A stretch of DNA of 64,000 nucleotides. Source: Cryphonectria parasitica EP155. Its lineage: Eukaryota > Ascomycota > Sordariomycetes > Diaporthales > Cryphonectriaceae. Below the pieces are notes generated by a model. The model was not told the DNA's origin and ran no database searches. It saw only the letters and a list, made by a program, of their open reading frames with translations. Both the position numbers and the translations under genes were made by a program. The DNA lies in assembly GCF_011745365.1 (NCBI RefSeq), contig NW_024468912.1, positions 310,001 to 374,000 of the forward strand. The letters are read 5' to 3'. Position 1 is the first letter of the stretch. Each line of letters starts with the position of its first letter. This document shows positions 1 through 11,158 of this stretch, in pieces.

Positions 1-525
1 AAAAATAGCCATGCGTCGAACAAGTCATATTTCTGCCGAATGATGCAGAAACTGTGAACATTGTATGGCACATGCTGTCCCAAAGAAACGACAAGCGGAT
101 GCAGTCGCGAGATCGGATCTCGCATGGATTCTGCGACACGCACTTGATATCTTTTTGCGGGCCCTGCCTATGTTTTGGCGAAACAGGAGGAGAGCTTTAT
201 AATCTCATTAGCACGTCAACGTTACGCCATCTGCGATGCAATCACGCCAAATAGCCGCCTTGTCGACTAATAGGTCAAAATCCCCGACATCCGGGGCAAA
301 GTGGGCATTGAAACGGACCCGGATCTTTGATGGTGTGGCCGGCTCGTGAGGGGTTACGAGGAGTTGGTTATCAGCTTGGTCATCGTTTGCTGCTCACTTT
401 AAATATATAGCCCACTTGTCTCGACCAGAGAGACTTGCCGAGACGACAACGATTCCGGCACAGCTTGATTCTCTTCAAAGCCGTCAAGAATATTCACAAA
501 ATACCAACTGACAATTCATATCACA
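1..525. other. intergenic, upstream of the oxygenase gene
   Basis: No convincing coding sequence is seen here; the longest open frame (about 66 codons) has no recognisable features. The last 125 bases include a TATA-like stretch and pyrimidine/adenine-rich leader sequence that probably form the promoter and 5' leader of the oxygenase gene starting at 526. Confidence 0.5.
404..409 (+). promoter_or_regulatory. possible TATA element of the oxygenase gene
   Basis: TATATA lies about 117 bases before the ATG at 526, followed by a CT/CA-rich stretch suitable for a transcription start. Position and sequence fit a fungal core promoter, but TATA-like words are common and this is inference only. Confidence 0.3.
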
Positions 526-1991
526 ATGCCGCACTCTACAGAAATCTCCCAGTACTCGTATGTGCCCGAGACAAAGGAGGATCTTGATTGGGCCGATCGT
601 CAGTCTATCCAATGAATTGTGTTGATCAGGGAGTCTCGAGTGCAACCTTTCTGATGCTATAGCAGTTCCCAACATTGATCTCTCCAAATATGGTACTCCC
701 GAAGGCACGGCGGAGCTGGCTGAGCAGCTCATCGAGGCAATCCGCACCAAAGGTTTCTTCTATGTGACCAACTTTGGCATTCCTCAAGAGAAGGTCGACA
801 GGCAGTTTGCCCTCGGCAACGCATTCTACAACCTGCCTCTTGAGGAGAAGAAGAAGTATCAGCCTGACCTCGACTCTGGTGATTACAATGGCTACAGGCC
901 TGGCGGCCGACGCCTGCTGAGCGGTGGTATCTATGACAAGACGGAGGTGTGGAATATGGCCAGTGAGTAATTTCAACGATCTTATATCGAACCATGTCCG
1001 ACGCAGTTTTACTAACGAGGATAATCCTTCGCCTAACCACAGCTAAGGATGGCCACATTACCCAGCCAATTCCTCAACTATTGAAGGACAACCTGGAGGA
1101 GATCGAAGCTTTCGCAAAGGTACGAAGGCCTTTCTCCAAATTTAACAAGGCGGGGTCTTATGAGAAGTTTTCGGTCTCTGATAATCAGTGTATGAAAATT
1201 ACAGGAACTCCATGACAAGGTCCTGGACCCTCTCAACACCTTGATCGCACTGGCCCTTGAGCTTCCACCTGATTTCTTCACCAAAGTCCACCGGTGGGAT
1301 GTGCACGACGAGTCTCACCTGCGGTACATGAAGTACAGCAAGTTCTCCGAGGACGAGATCTCCAAGCTCTCGGATGGCCTTTGGTCGCCGGGCCACACGG
1401 ACCTGGGAACCATCACTCTGCTGTTCCGACAGCCCGTGGCAGCCCTTCAGATCAAGGACCACAAGACGGGCCAGTGGAAGTGGGCCAAGCCTCTCGACGG
1501 TAGCCTTACCGTGAACACGTGTGACGCACTGAGCTTCCTCACGGGCGGCTATATCAAATCGACCATCCACCGCGTGTCACTTCCCCCCAAGGACCAGCGC
1601 CACGTGGACCGTCTGGGCCTGCTCTACTTTGCCAGGCCCCAGAATGACCTGGTGCTCAGCACAATTGACTCACCGCGGTTGAAGAGGGAAGGTTTCACAC
1701 AGAACGAGTTTGAGAAGGGCGGGCACAGAGTGCCCACCATGGGAGGTAAGGATTTCATATCCCCTTTTCTATTCGAAGAAGATAGAAGCATGGAAGAAGG
1801 AAAAAGGAAGAAAGAGAGAAGAGAAAAAATAGTTTCTGTTGTTGCGAGGAGAAATCATCAGCTAACTAACTGACTTTTGTACAGAATTCACGAATCTCAA
1901 ACAAAAATGGCAGCAGGGCAAGGTTAAGAGCTATGCTGAAACTGACGGACAAGAGATTCTTCCTGGCTTTACAGGACGCCGTTACAACTAA
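526..1991 (+). CDS. 2-oxoglutarate/Fe(II)-dependent oxygenase (isopenicillin N synthase-like family)
   Basis: Exons 526..598, 663..962, 1043..1119, 1205..1745 and 1885..1991 give 365 aa; all junctions use GT/AG and keep frame. The N-terminal DIOX_N-like half (residues about 25-150) starts with a VPNIDLSKYG stretch and has a GFFYVTNFGIP segment. The C-terminal double-stranded beta-helix carries the facial triad H214-x-D216 (HTDLGTITLLF) and H272 (STIHRVSLPP). The 2OG-anchoring RxS position reads R282-H-V, so the usual Ser is replaced. Members couple 2OG decarboxylation to hydroxylation, desaturation or ring closure of small molecules, usually in the cytosol; the substrate here cannot be told. 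The family's usual length is 330-380 aa. The ATG at 526 follows a TCACA context and no upstream in-frame Met is seen. No biosynthetic partners lie beside it. Confidence 0.9.
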
Positions 1992-3561
1992 GAAGCAAGA
2001 GAGACAAGAAAGTCCTCGGTGCTTTCCGATTTGAATCTTACATTTTGTCATATGCTTTGAGCATTTGCCGGGGAAGTGCGTTCAAGAAGAAGTTTCTGTT
2101 GTTGGCATGTGCTCGTGTTTGAGATAATCTCGAGATCCTTGGCTTCGATTCTATTATTGTCGCGATGCTTGGGGTCAGCTCCTTTATTGACAGCGCCCTT
2201 TCTCCTGTGGAAACTGCCAACACTAGTATGTCATCAATGTCGAAGATCCTCTTTTCGTCGATCCCATCATCGGGAATCCATCTCGTGGAGCTCGTGTTCC
2301 ATACTTGAACATTTCGAACTGATTGCCACCTCCTGTGCCGCAGAGCGTGGTATAATTAAACACCACCTGGTTCCTTCGGGTTCTCCGTCGAGACTAGAGA
2401 TGTCTCCTAACTTGCATCTGAGCGCTGGAAAATCAGTAGCAAGGGGGGCTTGTGTTTACTAGGTACCAGATGAACACGGATCATGCCGTCAGAGGTCTCC
2501 CCGTAATTCTTTGATGGCTCAATCTTTCGTCCAAACGGTAGACTTAGCAGTGTCGTGATGCTGTCCCGCTGAGCAGTAAGGTAAGAACTCAGTAGAAACC
2601 CAATGCACGTGTAGAACCAGACACGGGCATGTTTTAAGTTGGAGGTTTGCTTTGCAACATGTCCAAGGGTTTCCCTTGGGTTCCCCGGGTTGGGCGGTTT
2701 TCAAAGATGCACGCGCTGAGAGAAGGGCCTTACCAAGAGAGACAAGACCCACAAGCTACTTAAGTTATTTCAATACATCCTCATCCTTGACAATAGCCTG
2801 CAAAAGCCGAAGCCTAGATTCGCGCCACCGCTGTGTGAAAGCATTACGGTACCCGCAAGGAGGGTATCAGCGGGCCCCCAATGCAAGATAACACTCCTGG
2901 GACCTGCGGAACAAGCCGAATCACGAAACAGCCGGGCTTTGGGGGGCACACCCTACGCTGACGAGCACGGGTTAAGTGGGATATACCCCGGGAAGAAGGG
3001 TATATGAGCTTTGGTTGTCTTGCGAATACGTGCATAAAGACCTGCCCAGGTGGTGACTGGTTACTACTCTTTAAGGCAGGTGAACCCCCCTTGTTCGATT
3101 CATGCTTGACCTGAGCCAGCCAAAGGCCCTGACGAGCGACTGAACTGCCGTCAGACAGGCGTAGGACATGGGAAAGACACCAACCCTGATGATACCCACG
3201 AGCTTCCCTCTTCCTCCGATTCCCCTTGTATGTCCCCATGCGTGGATGGCCGTGGGGTGTTCCTTGGGTTGCCCGCGCTACGCCATCGATTTGTGCGCCA
3301 CTATTTAGAGCGAGATTTCGCGGATCCACCTTTTCCTGCGAATCCTTCAAGGACTTTGGAACCCCCGCGCTCGACGACGACGACGAGTTGACGTCTCTTT
3401 TTTTCCCCTTGTTATGAAACCCGTCGTAGAGGTGGTTTTTTCTTTTCTACTCTTCCTCATGGGGTGATCTCTTCTTCATGCGATCAGTTCTCTTCGATTC
3501 TGGTCTCTGGTGAGGGTCGCAGTCGTCGCGGCACCGTCACAAGTGGCCGTGGTCGCCGGGC
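1992..3561. other. intergenic
   Basis: About 1.6 kb between the oxygenase stop and the membrane-protein start. Open frames on both strands (for example about 168 codons on the minus strand at 2844-3350) lack family resemblance, codon bias or splice context. The last 150 bases, rich in CT and GTCG words, probably form the leader of the next gene. I see nothing else supportable. Confidence 0.4.
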
Positions 3562-5716
3562 ATGGCGCAACTGCCGGAGGGAGCAAGAGGCGCCGCCGTG
3601 GCCATCTTGGTCTACTCTTTCTTATGTCTCTTCTGCAACATTCTCATGCTATGGTTGCTCTGGACAAGTCGACAGACATTTAGTCGTGCGTAAAACAACC
3701 ATTCCCCCCCCTCTTCACACACATTTTCTCCCTCACTTACCCTCCCGGAGAATTCCTATACACCCACCCACCTCTGATGCAACAGAGCGCAAAGGCTCCC
3801 CTGGTCAATTCCCAGATCTGGTCACCGACTCGCAGTTTGCTAATTACTTATTCATTATCAAAACAACAGACATTGGTCTGATATGTATTGCCACGCTCTT
3901 CTGTGTCTGTGCCAATATCGCACAACAGATTAATGATCATCTGTCAGTTGGCCACCAACAACAAGAAATTGATTTGCTTTTCCTTCCTCCATCGTCTACA
4001 TGTTGATTACTAACTCAACGCAATGACGGCACAGATACTGGAGGGATGTGATGACCGCCAGGTTCTTGAACATCAAAGCGACTGAGGGCAATCCGATGCT
4101 TATCGCCAGCAATGGGTACACAGGGCTGGATCTTTACCTGTGGTCTATCAGTCAGTCTCTTCATCTTACTGTTCATGCTTCTGAACGTAGCCCTCGATGT
4201 TGTGGATGGATAATTAAAAGGGGGCAGCAAGGTCACACGTTTGCTCACCGCGTCTGTAGGATATTGCAGCGAGACTATTGCGGCTGGACTGGGTTGCTTC
4301 TGGTACGTTGCCATCTTTTAATCAAACCTTCGAGGTGAACACCTTTCTCTGACCATTCTCTTAGGGCTCTGTCTTTGACACAAGCAGTGTATGACTTGTC
4401 CAACAGGGCGAACTGGGTCATGGTCAATCGTTTTGGCAAAGTGATATCAAGTGAGTGAGCATCTCAATCTCTACTATGGGGCAGCGGTCTGTCCCAACGA
4501 AGGGTATCTGGTTGAATATGTTCACAAAGATCTCTATGCTATTATGATGCTGATGGATTCTTCCTCTTACCAGTCATTCTTCCTATCATCTTCATGATTC
4601 TGTGCCATCTTGATGCAGTACAGCAATCAGAGGCTTTATTCTTTTTCCTACTCGACGTTCTATGTAAGAGCTATTGATTACTTCTCATGTTGTGAATTCT
4701 GATGAAGAATCACACTTCTCCCCGCGCCCCCCCCCCCTCTCCTCTGGAACCTTATCTAATTTGGTGCATTGATTGTTCCAGTTTTCGGATTCGTCGCAGG
4801 CGGCGCCGCTGGTCTTTTAGCGATACTGGTAAAGTACATCAAAATACGGAGGGAACTCAAATCATGGGAGGTCGCAACGTATGTCGACGGGCGTACGACA
4901 TGGCGGAGCTTCAGGCTCGATGACGACGTGCCAGTCGGAGCGATGCCTTCACCAACAAACACCAGAGGCATATATGACAACTGGCTCCTGACACGGTTCT
5001 CGGTAGCCTTTGTCTTCATGTGGTTGGTTTCCCTTTTCTTCTCTCTCTCTTCTTCTCAGAAGACTGCTGTCCCTTCCCTCATAATACTGACACAGCCATC
5101 ACATAGCGTCTTTGAACTGGACACTGTAATTATCCAGATCACAGGTCAAAAGAGCATAGACGCAGAGGCTGCTCGCCTGCTCCCAGACCTGAGCACTTCA
5201 CACGCTAAATCAATCTTTGCCCTCTTCATCCCAAGCGCCTTTGCGAGTCTGCTCGCCCTCTTCACATTCGGCACAACCAAACACTTCCGCGATACCATCT
5301 ACCGAACATTTGTACCGAAGAGATGGCAGCGGAGACCAGTCGAACGAGAGTTGATGACATCGCCGCCACCACCACCGCCGCCGGCGCCGGCGTCGGCACA
5401 GGATTGGAACTTGAGCACGGGCGAGCTGGGACGGCGATTTGGCGACAGGGGAAGCTGGGCGGACGGGATCAGACATGTGAGCGGAGGGATCGCACTGCAG
5501 GAATTGAGACATCCTCGTGAGCATGGTACAGCCCGGAACAGAGGCAGCAGCCGCAATAGTGCCTTGCGTGACAACGGCATCCTCCAGGGACAGCTTGCTG
5601 ATGGTGGTGGTGGTGCTCAAGCTGCTGCTTCTGAAAGAAAGGAGAGCCCCACGACCATATCGCAAGGGGCTCGCCATCCAACGACTCGAATGAACGAGAC
5701 AACGTACCCCATATAG
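3562..5716 (+). CDS. polytopic membrane protein, fungal family of unknown function
   Basis: Best model has eight exons: 3562..3685, 3786..3942, 4035..4150, 4260..4302, 4365..4450, 4574..4663, 4782..5019 and 5107..5716, giving 487 aa with frame kept throughout. Hydrophobic segments include AVAILVYSFLCLFCNILMLW (exon 1), DIGLICIATLFCVCANI (exon 2), TIAAGLGCFWALSLTQAVYDL (across exons 4-5), IILPIIFMILC, FFFLLDVLFFGFVAGGAAGLL (across exons 6-7), FSVAFVFIVFELDTVIIQI and SIFALFIPSAFASLLALF. This suggests seven or eight membrane spans, followed by a roughly 150-residue cytosolic tail with a Pro run. The segment FGTTKHFRDTIYRTFVPKRW after the last span looks conserved-type and basic. No transporter or receptor signature is recognised, so no function is given. 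The intron at 4151..4259 is uncertain: it encodes a strongly hydrophobic stretch in another frame (see findings). Confidence 0.7.
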
Positions 5717-7375
5717 CTTTGACTCAAAATAACAGCAAAAAAATGAATCGTGTCTCGTCATCGACTATGTTATATTTCCTGCCTTCATAACGAAGAAGAG
5801 TATTCTTCGTTTCATGGTGTTCACTTAATATGCTTTATCTCTACGTTTTTAGGAGACAACATTGTACAGTAACTTTTCGGGTTCATGTTTTGTTGTTTTT
5901 GTTTCCCCTCTCAAGCCGCCCCCCAACTCCCTTCTCAAAAGACTTACTGGTATTGCAGCGATTTTCTGAATGATTAAACTAGACAATTCTGTCTCGAACA
6001 ACACGGCATTGGGAGGGTAACGCCTATCTGCACCATTGGATTATATAGCCAATGCGGAAAAGTGACCATCATACCAACGGGGCTTCGTCTGTGTGACGCT
6101 TCTCTTGTTTGACAGCATTTTGAAGTTATCATGAACGCCTTATGTCGCCTAGTCCTGGTCCTCTCGCCATCGACCCTCAACAGCAGCACACCTCTGCACA
6201 CAGGAAACACACATTACCGGTCGAGCAACTTCACAGAGTGGGAAATGCACACGCCCCAACCCAGAGGACAGACCATAGCGACTCGAAGTCACAATCTAAG
6301 GCTAGGGTGGGCATGCCTCGCCACTCATGACGAGAATGACAGCACGATCATCGTTAGGCACACCTCGGACATTATTGGAGGGTAGGTTCCCCGAGCGCCA
6401 ACTTTGAATTCCCACATTCTACTATTCTACAGCAACCACTTGAGCCACGTAATTTCGCTACCTTGACGGGCGCTTGCACATTCGCAAACACAGGCCCGGA
6501 TGTGGCAGCTCTCAAACCCAATCCTTTGGCTTGTACAATCGTTGCTGCCCAGAGGCTACCGCTGCGTCGATGAACATCAAGAAAAGGGTGCCTATTGGAT
6601 GATATCGACATGGCTATGTTGGACTCTGGCGGTGGGAGACTAGAACTATGCAGGGCAGCACCTACACCGCTGCTCATTCACACGTCTCTGCATTTGTCAT
6701 GCAGCCAGGCAGGGATCAATCGCAGATCCATGTTGAGGGGGGTGAGCCTGTCCTTTTTTGTTGAGCGCAACTGCAACTGAGTCTCCAAAAAGTCAAGGCA
6801 CGACGAACATCCGGCCAAGAAATGTACAGAAACCACCCGATTCGATATCCAAAGAAACGAACCTCCCCCACGAAATACTAATCCAGTTGTCAGCAATTTC
6901 CCCCGTCGTTGGGAGCGGTCTCTGGACTGGGGCCACGATGATTAAGTGATATGCAGCTCTCAGGGACACCGACAACAGTTTTTTGAAATTCATGGCAGGC
7001 CCGGAAAGGCTATTGTCGTGCCGTGCATATGATGCTGGGCTGGCTTCATCATCAAGCACGCCAACGCGTTGCGGGAGTTGGGGCGTTGACAAGATGGTCG
7101 CGAGCGCGGTTGCAGTTACACACCCATTTACTCAGCCACCCACATTCATGTATGCATTCATATCATTACAAGACTTACCTATCCACACCGGTCATGTAGT
7201 GGTTGCTGCTAATACTCCATGCCATGGCACATATCAGACCCTCCAAGTAAGCCTACAACGAAGCAGGTTCCCGTGGAAAGAGGTGTGCGTGAGTGCGTGG
7301 GTGCGCGCGTGTTGGGGGGGGGGGGAGACATCTTTCCCCTGCGTGCTATTCCACATCCCGAGCTTCTTCCAAGCT

Positions 7376-7380
<5 letters not shown>

Positions 7381-7410
<30 letters not shown>
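7381..7410. repeat. (CT)15 microsatellite
   Basis: Fifteen uninterrupted CT units, preceded by a pyrimidine-rich flank and followed by TTTCTTCC and CTCCCTCC. Confidence 0.95.
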
Positions 7411-7415
<5 letters not shown>

Positions 7416-10252
7416 CCAGTCTCCCTCCCTCTTTCAAGCTCAAGTACTTGCTCTCATTGAGTATGTGGTGACGAATCACATTGGGCCACAACCCTCCATC
7501 ACACCAGGGGCCGGCCGGGGCTAATGCAAGGGACAACACAACCCAACTTAGTAGAAATCATCATTTTCTGCCTGTAGCAGGCTTGCTGCTTACTCTCGGA
7601 GTGGGGCAGGCCAGACGCTTCTTGGCCTATGTGCAGTTAAAAACTATCAAGCGCGAAGGAGGCGACGGAGCAAGGGAAGGAGAAAGAAAGAGAGGAGGCA
7701 AAGGAAGAGACGCCGCTGATGCGCAGGCACAACGCCTCAATGAGGTGGAGGGGTAGTATTTGATAGGTAAGCCAGTGGGCACCTCGGCTTGGAAAGCATC
7801 CACTGCTGGGGCAGAGCAGAGGGATTTCTTTCTGTTTTCTTTCGATGCTCCGTCCACGGTGCGTGTGTTGCTGGGTCTTACTGCAGCAGATATTTTTTGC
7901 TTGCATGTGGTGTGGGTGTATGGCCCAGAGGAGTAAGTTCAAAGCTCACCTCTGACCGGTCCACACGCTCTTCATAACCCGAGTGTGGACTATGTGAACG
8001 TAGGGGTTGGGGTTCTGCAGATCCGAGGATCCCGGGCCCAAATGGGCAATAGGCCATGGGAAATGATGAGTAGACATAGGGAAATAGACTATTTGGATTG
8101 TTGAGCCTTTATTCTTGGGGTATGACAACCCATCAATAGGTGTCCAATCTATTGAGAGGGATTTCCCAAATCTAGAACCTTGAGGGTTACAATTGGCAAT
8201 GCCAAAAGGCTGTTGCCGTCTTTGCGTAGTTTACTCGGCCATCCATTGATAAAACAGGAATGCATTTTCTTCTTCCCTATCCAGAACTATCGTGGCAGTG
8301 TCTGATGAGAGAGGGGCCTAGACCACAGTTCGTTTCTGCGTGGCAAGGGAGGTTACCACATAGATTGTGGGCTAGTTCCATACCAGGGCAGGGAGGCAAG
8401 AAGACCTTTACGTCAAGGGAAAAGCCGTACGAGGTCGCTCAAGCTTCTCCTGTATAGCGAAATGGTAGGTGATGGGTGGATAGTCCTACCGATTGTTTAC
8501 GAGACGAATATGGTATAACCACCATACCTCCGAGGGAGAGGATTCGCGTCGAGCTCAGTCACAGGCGAGACGGGCAAAAGGAGCATAGACTGGTACCTAG
8601 CAATGCTCTCTAGGACGAGAAGAAAATTGGTCAGACGGCCGGGGCGGGCCATCGGTACCGGAACGGGAGTGGGAACGGGATCAGCACAAGGGCAATGGAG
8701 CAAGATGATATCAGACTTTAGACAGTAAGACACACTACGGGACAACAATGTATTTGTTGTTTGTTTTGAACCACGGCAGAGATGATTGAGGTGGTGGCCT
8801 TGGCACACACCCAGAGAGAGAGAAAAAATATACAGAGAGAAAGAGAAGGTTTTTTTATACCAGAGTGGTTGTTTATGGAAGATAGCAGAGCACAACTGGA
8901 ATGGATTGAGAAGAGAAAATTCTTTCCATGGCCTCTTTGCAGCCTGCAGCTAAGAGAGAACGAAGAGGGGGGGAGGAGCACATAAGACAGATCTGTATGC
9001 GTTCGAACAAGCTGGTAAAAGTGGCGACGGGGAGGTTTTCCGTTCAAAAGCATCATGTCATGGATTGCTATTTTCGGAGCGAGAGCTCTTGAAACGGTGC
9101 GAAAACAGCGAAAGAAATTTCTTCTTTTTTTTTCTTTCTTTCTTCCTTGTGACAGCAAAACTAGAGTGGCACCTTGCGTCCAGGTCCGGCAGTGTGTCCA
9201 CCCACACAACAATACCCCCCTGGAGTTGGCCCACGCACATCAGCGGTCCCGCGATGCGATGACGACAGGCAAGCTGGACCCCCCAGGCCTTTGCCCTGAC
9301 GATCCTAGGACACTATGTACCGTTGTAGTAAGGTAGCTTAGAGCCTCAGAACTTTGTTACTATCAGGCACAGTACCATAGTGATTTTTTCAACCCATGGC
9401 TGGCTCGACATGCATCTGTGCTGCTGTGGAAGGCGATATGCGATGGCATGGTTGGGCTGCGTAGCTGCAATGAAGAGAAAAGGTAGGGAGGGGAAGAATA
9501 CCGAAGAGACGCTCAGACTGTTCACAGCGGGATCCTTCAATCACAGCTCGGCCATAAGGCGTGGTCGCTATGCTCACGGCCCCAGCAAGAAGAGAAGTGG
9601 GGGGGGGGGGCTGAACGCCTCTTTACTCATCATAATAGTAAAGAAACACCAAGGGACCTGCGTCAGCGCGTCTGACCGTCGTCAAGCAGTTATTGTTCCG
9701 GGATTCAAAGCCTGAGCGATGTGGCGAACAGACAACGAGAGTCTCTCTCTCTCTTTTGCTTTGGAAGGATCAGCACCTTGAGGCTCTCTCCTCCCGGGAT
9801 GATGTTGGCTCTGGGAGATCATGGCGCTCGTCACACATCATAGCGCCCATGAGACAAGCAGCCAAGCCCGAGTAATGAGTACAGAGGAGGTCAGATCATG
9901 ATCGATCTGGTAGAACTTTGTAGAAATCAAAACCGCCGGTCTCGAAGGACCATGCCAGATGGCAACACCAACAAGGGACCCCGTGGGGGTGAAGAGAAAG
10001 ACGATGGACTGAAAAGAGTCAGAGAGAGAGACAGACAGACAAAGAACTTCGGGGCATGTGGGTCGACAAGGTACCAGGTCAAGAGAGGCCCGCAACCCGG
10101 AGCGCTGGTCGGAGTCCAGACCAAGAAGATCTTTACCCAGCGAGCCCACAGTTGACACAATTGATCCACCTCCCGCTGCCCTTTCTGGGCACCATGTCAG
10201 GGCAGCACCCATACGCTCGGGTACACAGGATCAGCAAGGCTTTGTGCCCGCG

Positions 10253-10294
<42 letters not shown>
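10253..10294. repeat. interrupted (CT)n microsatellite
   Basis: Two CT runs separated by a TT interruption near 10279. Confidence 0.95.
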
Positions 10295-11137
10295 GTCGCC
10301 TTTCCAGGGCTGAAAGCCCGATACAGGCATCTTGACTGCGAGGGTCAGCTTTCAGCCCGAGCCCCAGCCACTTGGGTATCCCACCAAGCAACCGAGCATC
10401 CTTGAGCTGTGGATCGTGATCGCGCGTCAACTTTTTTTCCCCCCCTCTTCCCTTCCCTTTCTTTCATACGATAGCTGGATGCGAGGCTCAAAAGGGGGTT
10501 TGAGGTTGAATACGACAGCAAAAGATCGAGTCATTTCACAGTTTGACTAAGTGACAACTTGACACCTGCCTTGCGTTGCTTGTCTGTCTAAATGACTTGA
10601 CTGACTGGGACTTCGTTGAGGCATTTTCATCCAGTCGCGGCCATTTGTTTTGCCATCAACGAGAGCATTTTGCAGCGCTAAAATGGCGCGAGTCGAAGCG
10701 CCCACATACACGTAGAGACTCAGGCACCCGCGGCCAAAACGTGGTCGCGGCCCGTCGGCGGCCGGTTGATGGATGGACAGACAAAGAGGAGCACGGCAGC
10801 ATAGCAGGATAGGGCGAAACGCCGGTCCTTGGCTTCACCTCCTCCTGCTGTGGGAAACGGTCTCCGACTTAAGCCCGCGGGTGGCCCAGAGACGCTGCAG
10901 CAGTAGCGTCAAACGTCAACAGCCAGCATAGTTTGCAACGCGGTTAACAATAGTAGAGGGAGGAAGAATCAAAAGAAAAAAATTGTCCGCCGTGGACTTG
11001 TGTTCCAGAATCACCTTAGCCTTGTCGGTGGTGGACGAGCCTACGGGTCCTAGAGACTTTGGCCGGGTCTACTGGGCACTTGGGGAAATCTGGCTAGACG
11101 TCCTTGGTGCTAGCTCCGTTTTTGTCCTTCTCTCCTT

Positions 11138-11158
11138 CTCTCTCTCTCTCTCTCTCTC
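11138..11158. repeat. (CT)n microsatellite
   Basis: About ten CT units within a larger pyrimidine tract that starts near 11120. Confidence 0.9.

Noticed and set aside
2844..3350. 168-codon minus-strand frame
   Set aside because: It has low-complexity basic/polar text, no splice or domain support, and overlaps the upstream region of the membrane-protein gene.
7381..11158. A CRISPR-like or satellite array
   Set aside because: The repeats are plain CT microsatellites without regular spacers; the genome is eukaryotic.
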